From an uncultured Peptostreptococcaceae bacterium (lineage in GTDB: Bacteria; Bacillota; Clostridia; Peptostreptococcales; Anaerovoracaceae): a DNA stretch of 64,000 bases. The DNA is taken from assembly GCA_910588185.1 (NCBI GenBank), contig CAJUQR010000008.1, positions 62,001 through 126,000 on the forward strand, in the 5' to 3' direction. A program made the position numbers and the translations under genes. Positions 13,831-21,936 of this stretch are shown one piece after another (position 1 is the first letter of the stretch; each line of letters begins with the position of its first letter). The notes under the pieces were generated by a model that was given only the letters and a program-made list of their open reading frames with translations, did no database searches and had not been told where the DNA came from.

Positions 13831-15345
13831 TTGTACAAAATATTCTCAAAAGAAAAAGCTATTTTTAATGGCAAACATACTCTTTTTATCATTGCTATCG
13901 TACTTTTAGCCACAATAATTTTCACAAATATGTTGCCTGCAGATGTATCAAGATACGGTGCATTTTCCTTGGCACCTGCTATCTTCTTAATAATTTACAT
14001 ATTTGTAACAAAAAGAATACTTGAGGCGCTGATATTATCGTCGCTTATAGGTTTCATAATGGTATCAAGACCTGAAACTATGGGTAGCGGCACTTCATGG
14101 CTAAGCAATACATTTTCAAACTTCAGCGATGGTCTCCTTGGCGTAATGATGGATGAGGACATCGCATGGCTTATAATAGTATGCGGTCTTATGGGCAGCA
14201 TCATAGCTCTTATAGAAAAATCCGGAGGCTCTTACGCATTTGGAGAATGGATTTCAACCAAAGCACGTTCGAAGAAATCCTCTCTTCTTTGCACATGGTT
14301 CCTCGGAATAATTATTTTTATTGATGACTATCTCAATTCTCTGACAGTAGGTTCATGTATGACTACTCTCACAGACAAACATCGTGTTCCAAGAGAATTT
14401 TTATCATATATAGTAGATTCAACAGCAGCACCTTTATGTGTAATCATTCCAATTTCAACTTGGGCTGTATTTTGCTCAAGAATTTTAGAGACCAACGGCT
14501 GGGCTCCTGACGGTGAAGGTTTGCTGTATTTTATAAAAACAATTCCTTATAACTTTTACGGCTGGATTGCTGCCGCCATAGTTCCTCTAGTTATAATAGG
14601 TATTATACCGATTTTCGGTCCTATGAAAGAAGCCTTTAAAAGAGTGGAAGAAGGTGGCGCCTTAGCTCCTATTGGCAGCGAAAAAATAGATATAAGAGCA
14701 GGAAAAGACAGCTTCGTCCCTGCAAATCCAAAAATAGCAAATTTATTTTTGCCTATTCTCGTATTAGTAGTTTCAACAATAATCCTAGACTTCAATATGC
14801 AGCTAGGTGTTGTAGTTACTTTAGGATTTATGTTCGTATTATACATGTGGCAAGGAGTCATGACAGCTGAGGACTTTACAGATGTAGCCCTTGATGGTCT
14901 TAAAAACATGATTATGCCTCTGCTACTTATGATTTTAGCATTCTTGTTTGCAGACGTTAATGAGCAGATACATTTTACTTATTATGTAATCACATCCGCT
15001 ACAAACTTTGTAACCCCTGAACTAATGCCTTTAATAGTATTCCTGGCATTATCCGTTACTGAATTTATAACCGGAACAAACTGGGGCATGTATATAATAG
15101 CGCTTCCCATAGTCATACCTTTAGCACAAACACTGGGCGCTGATGTAACATTGGCAGTTTCTGCTGTTTTAAGTGCAGGAGTGTTTGGTTCACATGTTTG
15201 CTTTTATTCTGACGCAACAGTCATTACTTCTTCGGCTACAGGATGCAACAACTTCAACCACGCTCTTACCCAAGCGCCTTATGGACTGCTTGCAGCAGTT
15301 ATATCTGCAATATTCTTCCTTATTGCAGGTTTCATAGTAAATTAA
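13831..15345 (+). CDS. NhaC family Na+/H+ antiporter (first of two paralogs)
   Basis: A 504-residue polytopic membrane protein with about a dozen hydrophobic segments. GGSYAFGEW after an IALIEKS helix, DDYLNSLTVG, and the C-terminal TGTNWGMYIIALPI and FGSHVCFYSDATVITSSATGC stretches are characteristic of the NhaC/arginine-ornithine-like antiporter family. Family members exchange Na+ for H+, and some move amino acids or carboxylates. The start is TTG at 13831, placed 9 nt after AAGGAG; the nearby ATG is in another frame and soon stops. It is a stand-alone gene with its own promoter and terminator. A paralog lies at 47087-48604. Confidence 0.88.
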   Translation: MYKIFSKEKAIFNGKHTLFIIAIVLLATIIFTNMLPADVSRYGAFSLAPAIFLIIYIFVTKRILEALILSSLIGFIMVSRPETMGSGTSWLSNTFSNFSDGLLGVMMDEDIAWLIIVCGLMGSIIALIEKSGGSYAFGEWISTKARSKKSSLLCTWFLGIIIFIDDYLNSLTVGSCMTTLTDKHRVPREFLSYIVDSTAAPLCVIIPISTWAVFCSRILETNGWAPDGEGLLYFIKTIPYNFYGWIAAAIVPLVIIGIIPIFGPMKEAFKRVEEGGALAPIGSEKIDIRAGKDSFVPANPKIANLFLPILVLVVSTIILDFNMQLGVVVTLGFMFVLYMWQGVMTAEDFTDVALDGLKNMIMPLLLMILAFLFADVNEQIHFTYYVITSATNFVTPELMPLIVFLALSVTEFITGTNWGMYIIALPIVIPLAQTLGADVTLAVSAVLSAGVFGSHVCFYSDATVITSSATGCNNFNHALTQAPYGLLAAVISAIFFLIAGFIVN

Positions 15346-15362
15346 AATATAAAACAATACTC

Positions 15363-15406
15363 GGTTGTTATTTCTCATTATCCAATGAAAAATAACAACC
15401 TTTTTT
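15363..15406 (+). terminator. Terminator between convergent nhaC-like and sfsA genes
   Basis: GGTTGTTATTT pairs with AAATAACAACC, followed by TTTTTT on the plus strand and by a comparable run on the other strand; probably bidirectional. Confidence 0.85.
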
Positions 15407-16127
15407 AATATTCTCCCAAGTCTACTTTAATCTCTTTTCCCAGTATCAATTTATCTTCTGACACAAAACAATCAAATGCAAGTACTTCTACCCCATTATT
15501 GTTTGCATGTCTCAAAGCATCCCCAAAAGCTTTATGTCTATCATCATTAGGTCTGAATAACTTCACACCTTTCATCTGAATCACAAATACAGCAAAAGCC
15601 GCCTTACCGTCTTTAACGGCATTTTCCAGTTCCAAAAGATGTTTGATGCCACGTTCTGTAGGTGCGTCAGGAAAAGAAGCTATACCTCCAGATTCTAAAG
15701 TAACTCCCTTTATTTCAATATATGCCTCTTTGCCGTCACAATCTCTGACTCTAAAGTCTATTCGTGAATTGCCGTAGATAGCTTCCGGCTTAATATCCGT
15801 TAGCGAGTTCATACCCTTTAGCCTAATATATCCGCATGCAAGGGCTTCGCCTACTACTTTATTTGGAGCCTGAGAATCTATATTTATCATCAAATTTCCA
15901 TAAGATGTCTCCTTTTCTACACCTATAAGCGAATATCTCATCTTTCGTTTTCCCATATGATCTTTATGGTCTTCAAGATAAACTGTTGCACCATCTATAA
16001 GCAATTCTTTGCATCTGCCTGTATTTTTTACATGTGCAAAATCCTCACGTCCATCAATCGATACCGTTGCAATAAAACGATTTGGGCGTTCTATAAATTT
16101 TCCTTTTACAACTTTTTCATACTTCAT
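15405..16127 (-). CDS. sfsA: SfsA family DNA/RNA nuclease-like protein
   Basis: A 240-residue protein matching SfsA along its length. An N-terminal OB-like domain (RPNRFIATVSIDGRE, AHVKNTGRCKELL) precedes a nuclease-like domain with SRIDFRVRD, EIKGVTL and FPDAPTERGIKHL, the PD-(D/E)xK-type motifs. SfsA was named for effects on sugar fermentation in E. coli, and its true role is unclear. I place the start at 16127 because family members begin close to the RPNRF segment; a start at 16157 is possible, and neither has a strong ribosome site. It is divergent from lgt. Confidence 0.88.
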   Translation of the reverse strand: MKYEKVVKGKFIERPNRFIATVSIDGREDFAHVKNTGRCKELLIDGATVYLEDHKDHMGKRKMRYSLIGVEKETSYGNLMINIDSQAPNKVVGEALACGYIRLKGMNSLTDIKPEAIYGNSRIDFRVRDCDGKEAYIEIKGVTLESGGIASFPDAPTERGIKHLLELENAVKDGKAAFAVFVIQMKGVKLFRPNDDRHKAFGDALRHANNNGVEVLAFDCFVSEDKLILGKEIKVDLGEY

Positions 16128-16224
16128 AATAAAAATACTACCAAACTTTGATGACATTTGATAGTTTTTTTTGTATAATGATATGGCACCATTTTAAATT
16201 AAGCGTGTAAAAAGGAGATTTTAT

Positions 16225-16980
16225 ATGAGAGCACCAGATCCTATTGCGTTCAGCATATTTGGTTTAGATATAATGTGGTACGGTTTACTGATAGGCATAG
16301 GCTTTTTGTTAGCTGTGCTTATAGCATACTATCGTGCACCAAAATATAATATAGATCCGGATTTTATCCTTACACTTACAATCTGCATTATTCCTTCAGC
16401 AATAATTGGTGCAAGGCTATATTATGTAATATTCAGCTGGGACAACTTTTCAGATGACTTGTTAAAAATCTTTGATATAAGAAGCGGAGGCCTGGCCATA
16501 CACGGCGGACTCATATTATGCTTTATAGTAGGTTATTTCGTATGCAAACATTACAAAGTTAAGTTCCTTGAAGCTGCCGACTTGGCTGCGCCTGTAATTC
16601 CCCTTGCACAGGCCATAGGTCGCTGGGGAAATTTTTTCAACGAAGAGGCTCATGGCGGCCCTACAGATCTTCCCTGGGCACAGATAATAGGCGGAACGGG
16701 CTATCACCCTACTTTTTTATATGAATCCATTTGGTGTTTTCTTTTGTTTATATTTCTTATGTATTTATCAGAAAACAAACGAAAATTCCGGGGACAAATC
16801 ATATGTCTATACGGTATATTATACTCAGTAGAAAGATTTTTTGTAGAGGGTCTTCGTACGGACAGCCTTATGATAGGTCCGCTACGTCAGGCCCAAGTAT
16901 TGAGTCTTTCATTGATTATTGCATGTATCATAATTTATATAATTTTACAGAAGAGATCAAAAATATCAATAAATAAATAA
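16225..16980 (+). CDS. lgt: Lgt, prolipoprotein diacylglyceryl transferase
   Basis: A 251-residue membrane enzyme that moves diacylglycerol from phosphatidylglycerol onto the lipobox cysteine of prolipoproteins. About seven hydrophobic segments are visible. Conserved motifs are IRSGGLAIHGGL, AQAIGRWGNFFNEEAHG (the Lgt signature with key Arg, Asn and Glu) and HPTFLYES. AAGGAG precedes the ATG. It lies 16 nt upstream of ychF and is probably co-transcribed with it. Confidence 0.97.
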   Translation: MRAPDPIAFSIFGLDIMWYGLLIGIGFLLAVLIAYYRAPKYNIDPDFILTLTICIIPSAIIGARLYYVIFSWDNFSDDLLKIFDIRSGGLAIHGGLILCFIVGYFVCKHYKVKFLEAADLAAPVIPLAQAIGRWGNFFNEEAHGGPTDLPWAQIIGGTGYHPTFLYESIWCFLLFIFLMYLSENKRKFRGQIICLYGILYSVERFFVEGLRTDSLMIGPLRQAQVLSLSLIIACIIIYIILQKRSKISINK

Positions 16981-16996
16981 TTTAAGGAGAATTTCC

Positions 16997-18088
16997 ATGA
17001 GATTAGGAATTGTTGGGCTTCCAAATGTAGGAAAAAGCACTTTATTCAACGCCATAACGAAAGCAGGCGCAGAAGCAGCAAACTATCCGTTCTGCACTAT
17101 TGAACCGAATATAGGAGTAGTTACCGTCCCTGATGAAAGACTTAAAGTTCTTCACGATATGTATAACTCTAAAAAAACAGTCTACACAACGATAGAATTC
17201 TGTGACATTGCAGGACTTGTAAAAGGCGCTTCCAAAGGCGAAGGTTTAGGTAATAAATTTTTAGGTCATATAAGAGAAGTAGACGCCATAGTTCACGTAG
17301 TAAGATGCTTTGAAAACGATAATATAGTTCACGTAGACGGACATATCGATCCTGAATCTGATATTGACACTATAAATACAGAGCTTCTTCTTTCAGATAT
17401 GGAAATCCTTGAAAGAAGAATACAGCGTGCATCAAAGGCTGCAAAAGCGGATAAACAACTTAAAGGCGAAGTTGAACTCCTAAACAGAATTTATTCTTGG
17501 CTGGGAAACGGCAACAATGCACGAGCCATGGAGCTTGATGAAGATGAAGCAGCATTTGTAAAGACTTTAGATTTGCTTTCATATAAACCTATAATCTATG
17601 TAGCAAATGTATCCGATGATGAAGTCTCTTCAAATGATAACGAATATGTTAAAAAAGTTCGCGATATCGCATCATCTGAAGGAGCGGAAGTAACCGTTAT
17701 ATGTGCTGAAATCGAATCTGAAGTAGCAGAACTGGCAGATGAAGAACGTTCATTGTTTCTTGAGGAATTAGGCATAGAAGAGTCCGGACTTGACCAGCTA
17801 ATTAAGGCATCCTATTCTCTGCTTGATCTCATATCATTCCTCACTGCCGGAGAACCGGAAGTAAGAGCCTGGACTATAAAACGTGGTACCAAAGCTCCAG
17901 GTGCTGCCGGAAAAATACACTCTGACTTTGAAAAAGGATTTATCAGAGCTGAAACAATAGCATATGATAAGCTTATAGAATGCGGTGGAAATCTTGCTAC
18001 AGCTAAAGAAAAAGGACTTATCCGTTCAGAGGGCAAAGACTATGTAGTAAAAGACGGAGACGTAATGCACTTTCTATTTAACGTATAG
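16997..18088 (+). CDS. ychF: YchF, Obg-family ribosome-associated ATPase
   Basis: A 363-residue protein, the standard YchF length. G1 is GLPNVGKST (residues about 7-15), and the G4 motif is replaced by the adenine-selecting NVSD, which explains its preference for ATP over GTP. A TGS-type C-terminal domain ends the protein, with the conserved KAPGAAGKIHSDFEKGFIRAE... segment. AAGGAG precedes the ATG. Universal housekeeping gene acting in translation and oxidative stress. Confidence 0.97.
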   Translation: MRLGIVGLPNVGKSTLFNAITKAGAEAANYPFCTIEPNIGVVTVPDERLKVLHDMYNSKKTVYTTIEFCDIAGLVKGASKGEGLGNKFLGHIREVDAIVHVVRCFENDNIVHVDGHIDPESDIDTINTELLLSDMEILERRIQRASKAAKADKQLKGEVELLNRIYSWLGNGNNARAMELDEDEAAFVKTLDLLSYKPIIYVANVSDDEVSSNDNEYVKKVRDIASSEGAEVTVICAEIESEVAELADEERSLFLEELGIEESGLDQLIKASYSLLDLISFLTAGEPEVRAWTIKRGTKAPGAAGKIHSDFEKGFIRAETIAYDKLIECGGNLATAKEKGLIRSEGKDYVVKDGDVMHFLFNV

Positions 18089-18092
18089 CTAT

Positions 18093-18140
18093 AAAAAACG
18101 TGCACTTAAATCATTAAATATCATAAAAGTGCACGTTTTA
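18093..18140. terminator. Bidirectional terminator after ychF
   Basis: A 10-bp stem ACGTGCACTT / AAGTGCACGT is followed by TTTT on the plus strand and TTTTTT on the minus strand. It serves both ychF and the convergent small gene. Confidence 0.85.
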
Positions 18141-18153
18141 TTTATATATTTGT

Positions 18154-18381
18154 TTAACTTCTCTCAGCAGCTTTTAAAAGCTCATCTTTTTCTTCTTCTG
18201 TAAGATTCATAGTATCACTTATACGTATAATTGTTTCCTCATCAAGGACAAAATTCTCTTCCATACACAATCTTGTGAAGTCCATCTTGCTGATTCCAAG
18301 CTGGGAAAAAGTTATTGTTCCGTCGGAAATCTTCTTGTCATATAATCTAAAAAATATATTTTTAAATGTCATTTCTTTCAT
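18154..18381 (-). CDS. Small hypothetical protein (75 aa)
   Basis: A 75-residue acidic, helical protein with no cysteine pair or membrane segment. The second half (FVLDEETIIRISDTMNLTEEEKDELLKAAE) looks like the end of a Cro/C1-type helix bundle, as in short proteins that accompany HTH regulators, but a full HTH is not evident. A good AGGAGA site precedes the ATG. It overlaps the end of the upstream membrane-protein gene by 20 bp, so the two are translated together. Function unknown. Confidence 0.65.
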   Translation of the reverse strand: MKEMTFKNIFFRLYDKKISDGTITFSQLGISKMDFTRLCMEENFVLDEETIIRISDTMNLTEEEKDELLKAAERS

Positions 18382-19012
18382 TTTTCAATCTCCTATAAAT
18401 AAACTGAAGAGCTACTATCTGCAACAATATAAGCACTATTATCATTATACCGCAGTGAAAAAAAAATCCGTCTGGCAAAATCTTTATTACAGGGTCTGTC
18501 ACTTCACTGAATATCCAATAATCATTTCTGAAAAAAATCTTATGCATCATTGTGAACGCCCAGTTCCAGTCTATCACAACAGCGCACCCTACTACAGCCG
18601 ATACTGCCGCAGCAACAATCGCCGTTAATTTCATCCAAATATATGACGTTCTTTTTCCTTTTATATTAATAGCTGCCCAAATAATAAATAATAAAGCAGC
18701 AATAATGGAAATCACCTGCATGGATATAAATATATCTTTTACTTCTTCAAAATGTATCTTTCCTTGTATGGACATATTAAAATCGGGGAATCTCAGTTTA
18801 GAAGGTCCTCCTATAACATTATAATCTATCAGAGTATCGTAATTAAGTTTAACATCCTCATAAGACATATCCGTATTATCAGCAATATTAAGATAATCAA
18901 TATCCATATAATAAAGCGGTCTAAATAAAATTGTAATTGTTACAGATATACATATAATTGCAGTTACCGCAAATACGGCAACTGCAATATTCAAAATCAA
19001 ATTTTTATTCAT
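18362..19012 (-). CDS. Uncharacterised membrane protein (216 aa)
   Basis: Four hydrophobic helices are visible: one at the N-terminus (residues about 5-30), two in the middle and one near the C-terminus. The extracellular loop after the first contains MDIDYLNIADNTDMSYEDVKLNYDTLIDYN, resembling the TIGR01906-type small membrane proteins that also carry a tyrosine- and aspartate-rich first loop; another such protein is at 34337-34999. No catalytic motif is seen. It lies 13 nt downstream of the pantothenate kinase gene and overlaps a 75-residue gene. Confidence 0.65.
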   Translation of the reverse strand: MNKNLILNIAVAVFAVTAIICISVTITILFRPLYYMDIDYLNIADNTDMSYEDVKLNYDTLIDYNVIGGPSKLRFPDFNMSIQGKIHFEEVKDIFISMQVISIIAALLFIIWAAINIKGKRTSYIWMKLTAIVAAAVSAVVGCAVVIDWNWAFTMMHKIFFRNDYWIFSEVTDPVIKILPDGFFFHCGIMIIVLILLQIVALQFIYRRLKNERNDI

Positions 19013-19025
19013 TTTTCAAATACCT

Positions 19026-19865
19026 TTATACGGGTTTTAAGCAACATTTAGCAGCAAGCGCTGTTCCTATTGCCGTACCATACTCTCCATCCTCTGGTAT
19101 TATAAAATTAACATCTGGATACATCACCTTTATCATATCGCACACACTCCAGCATTCAGGAAAATTAATCAAGTTACCAATTAATATAAAGTCCTTAATC
19201 TCATTACCATTGGCTATAAGTACAGCAGTCTGACATATTGTCTCTATTACCATATGCACTATTCCTGCTGCTTTATCTTCACTGCTTGCCCTTGAAGAAG
19301 CTTTCCCAAAGTTTGAAGCTGTAATTTCAAGATCAAGACCTGGTAAAGGCTTATTAGATATATCCCCTATCCTTAAATCTATATTACCAACTTTGCCTTC
19401 TTGGGCCATCTCCTGGATTTTGTCAACATCATTGGTACTCAGCATAAGCTTTGAAAGTCCTGTTATCGTTCCCCCGCCTATACCGATTCCACCAAGATGA
19501 GTAGGTACATTGTTTTTAACTCTTACAAAGGAAGTTCCTGTTCCCATACTTACAACCATAAAATCCTCTTTATCTCCTGCAAAATATCCTCCACCCACAC
19601 CATTGGCAGAGAACTCGTCCACTCTATAAGTCGGAAGTCCATAGATTTTTTGAGTTACATTATTGCTTCCTACTCCTGTAAGATTTACCTGTTCTATATC
19701 TGTTAATTCTAAATTGTTGTCATATAAAAATTTCCCAAAAGCTCCGAATAATGATGCAATCGCATTGCTTGCAGATATCTGCACTGGTACAAGCATTTGT
19801 TCATTATCAAACCCGGCAATTTTAGTAGTACTGCCCCCTATATCAATTCCAACAACAATTCCCAT
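19026..19865 (-). CDS. coaW: Type II pantothenate kinase
   Basis: A 279-residue ASKHA-fold kinase with GIDIGGSTTKIAGF (phosphate 1), an MGTGTSFVRV adenosine-side loop and GGIGIGGGTITGLSKL, the pattern of type II PanK as in Staphylococcus aureus CoaW. It phosphorylates pantothenate in the first step of coenzyme A synthesis and is not inhibited by CoA in known members. AGGAAGG precedes the ATG. It heads a unit with the membrane protein and 75-residue genes. Confidence 0.92.
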   Translation of the reverse strand: MGIVVGIDIGGSTTKIAGFDNEQMLVPVQISASNAIASLFGAFGKFLYDNNLELTDIEQVNLTGVGSNNVTQKIYGLPTYRVDEFSANGVGGGYFAGDKEDFMVVSMGTGTSFVRVKNNVPTHLGGIGIGGGTITGLSKLMLSTNDVDKIQEMAQEGKVGNIDLRIGDISNKPLPGLDLEITASNFGKASSRASSEDKAAGIVHMVIETICQTAVLIANGNEIKDFILIGNLINFPECWSVCDMIKVMYPDVNFIIPEDGEYGTAIGTALAAKCCLKPV

Positions 19866-20157
19866 TTTATTTTCCTTCCTCTAACTGTAAATATTGCGAT
19901 TATATACTATACTTGTTGACAAAAATACTGTTTTTATATGTCTTTTACAACATTTTGCCTGTTTCACGTTGTTTTTTCATTTTTGTCAAACTCTATGGCT
20001 GTTTCTATAAATTTTTACACTATTTTACCCTTTTGTTGTAAAAATCACTAAAAATTTGAAAATTTGCCAACACAAATGTTTCGCCGCAGTATTATCGTGA
20101 GGTTATTATACCATACCCCAATATCCTTGTTAACACTATTTTACGTCAAGATTCGTT
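19866..20157. other. Non-coding region between coaW and the surface protein gene
   Basis: About 290 bp with no ORF. It is AT-rich and carries TATTTTTGTCAACAAG and several TTGTAAAA words. I see no recognisable RNA element; the promoter of coaW must lie here. Confidence 0.4.
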
Positions 20158-21861
20158 TTAGTAATCATTTTCACGTTTCCTTAGCAATGCTGCAAAACCT
20201 ATGCCTGCACATATACCAGTTATAATATATAATTCCAGTCTACTTTTGTCAAAAGTTTTCGGAACATATATCCTTTGTGGTTCCGAGATCTTAATCAAAG
20301 GTATTTCGGTAATTTGAGCAGGAGGTATCAAAGGCGGCAATTCAGGTGTATTTATTATCTCTTTTTCATTATTTATACTCAATTCAATAAATTCTCTACT
20401 GCTTTCATCATATGCCACATCTATATAATATCTATTTTCATCCAGCACATATCCTTCACAAGTGGTAAGTTCCTTTACATAGTACTTTCCCTCTTGAAGA
20501 TATGACTCAAATACAACATTCCCTCTTTCGTCAGGCCTCATAACCTCAATCATCTTATCTCCAAAATCCTGATCACAAAAAAACAGACCAAAAGAAACAT
20601 CTTTAAGTCTGTCCTTAACACCATTTATATCGTCTTTATTGATTGCCATTTTCTTTACAAATTTTATTCTTACTTGCTGATGACGATTGATGCATTCCTT
20701 TTCTACAATATTGCCATCTACATTTACTATTATACCTTCAGACTCTATTATATAACCTTTAGGCGCTTTTTGCTCTATTATAACATAACTTCCCGGAAAC
20801 AAATCACAGCTCGAAGCTTTTCCGTTTTTATCGGTCTCTATAGTATCAACTACTTCTCCTTTTACATATTTTACATTATCTCCTACTATTATATCTTCAT
20901 AAGCTTCAATGTTATAAATGGCTCCGGCAAGCGCCCTGCCGTCTTCTCCAATCTTACTTATTTGTATCTTTCCAAGAGGTTTAACTTTAAAATTCAATGA
21001 TAGCGGAACTCTGCTTATTCCTCCATAAACAGCCATGTTCTGACTATTAGCTGCTTCATAAATAAAACTGCTTTTTGTGTTTTTTTTATATTTAACTCCA
21101 CCTGCATTTTCAATATTAGATTCTTTCATATATACAGTTTCATTGCAGCATCTACTATCCACCTCTACGTCTATATTATTTTGGCCTTTTACATGTGTTA
21201 CACTTATTCCCTCTTGTTCATACTTAAATGAATCATATGAAGGTAAGATATTTCTATCATCATAAATTTTAATATTAGTTCCAGCTGTTACATATATAGG
21301 ATTATCACAAAAGCTCGGCTTCTCATCCCAGCTTTTCAAATCTTTTTCCATATCACTTTTCCATTTTTCATATTCGTCTCGTAGTTTTTTGTCTGTAAAA
21401 TAGCTTCTATACTTACCATCAGGAGATTTACCATTAGCATAAGATTCAGGTAATGTCTGCCATATCATCATCTGAGTAAAAATATAATCCTTTATCTTGA
21501 CATTTTCTTTAGAATAGTAACCTAAAAATGCTATCTTATTTTGAAGCGAATTATCTTTTACTATCTCTTTTAAATCAAAATCAATCCCTAAATTATTCTC
21601 CTTTCCTGAAATAAACTGGCTGCCATCTGCGCTTCGTATAGCTCCTCCCGCCTGTATGCAAAACGCAGCCTGACCTCCTATAGAGTGAAAATACATACTG
21701 CTATTTTCAATAACTCCAAAACCTCTAACATTATGATAACACTTGTATTCTGTAGGTTGAGATTTTATGGCGATAAGTTGGCCATTAGCAGTGGAAAATG
21801 ATGCAAAAATCATCATTATAATCAGTACAAATATAATATTGTTTTTATTTTTTTGTCCCAT
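20158..21861 (-). CDS. Cell-surface protein with TQXA thioester domain and CnaB-type repeats
   Basis: A 567-residue exported protein. A signal peptide covers residues about 1-28. Residues about 40-180 look like a thioester domain: Cys68 in AAFCIQAG and the TQxxIW motif at 129-134 are the pair that form an internal Cys-Gln thioester for covalent host or surface attachment. Two CnaB-like beta domains follow (about 300-390 and 395-500), the first with ISKIGEDG and the closing YVIIEQKAPKGY, which supply the Lys and Glu of an isopeptide bond. The C-terminus has VPKTFD, a membrane helix and RKREN, resembling a sortase signal although the position after VPKT is F. The ATG at 21861 follows TTAGGAG; earlier in-frame codons lack a site. 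Confidence 0.82.
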   Translation of the reverse strand: MGQKNKNNIIFVLIIMMIFASFSTANGQLIAIKSQPTEYKCYHNVRGFGVIENSSMYFHSIGGQAAFCIQAGGAIRSADGSQFISGKENNLGIDFDLKEIVKDNSLQNKIAFLGYYSKENVKIKDYIFTQMMIWQTLPESYANGKSPDGKYRSYFTDKKLRDEYEKWKSDMEKDLKSWDEKPSFCDNPIYVTAGTNIKIYDDRNILPSYDSFKYEQEGISVTHVKGQNNIDVEVDSRCCNETVYMKESNIENAGGVKYKKNTKSSFIYEAANSQNMAVYGGISRVPLSLNFKVKPLGKIQISKIGEDGRALAGAIYNIEAYEDIIVGDNVKYVKGEVVDTIETDKNGKASSCDLFPGSYVIIEQKAPKGYIIESEGIIVNVDGNIVEKECINRHQQVRIKFVKKMAINKDDINGVKDRLKDVSFGLFFCDQDFGDKMIEVMRPDERGNVVFESYLQEGKYYVKELTTCEGYVLDENRYYIDVAYDESSREFIELSINNEKEIINTPELPPLIPPAQITEIPLIKISEPQRIYVPKTFDKSRLELYIITGICAGIGFAALLRKRENDY

Positions 21862-21879
21862 ATTTGTTTCTCCTAACAT

Positions 21880-21907
21880 AAAACCCGGCAAGAATTATCC
21901 TGCCGGG
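21880..21907 (-). terminator. Terminator after the P-type ATPase gene
   Basis: CCCGGCA pairs with TGCCGGG around a 10-nt loop and is followed by TTTTA on the minus strand, 30 nt after the ATPase stop. Confidence 0.8.
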
Positions 21908-21936
21908 CTAATTAAAATCTAACTTTTATTTAATTA

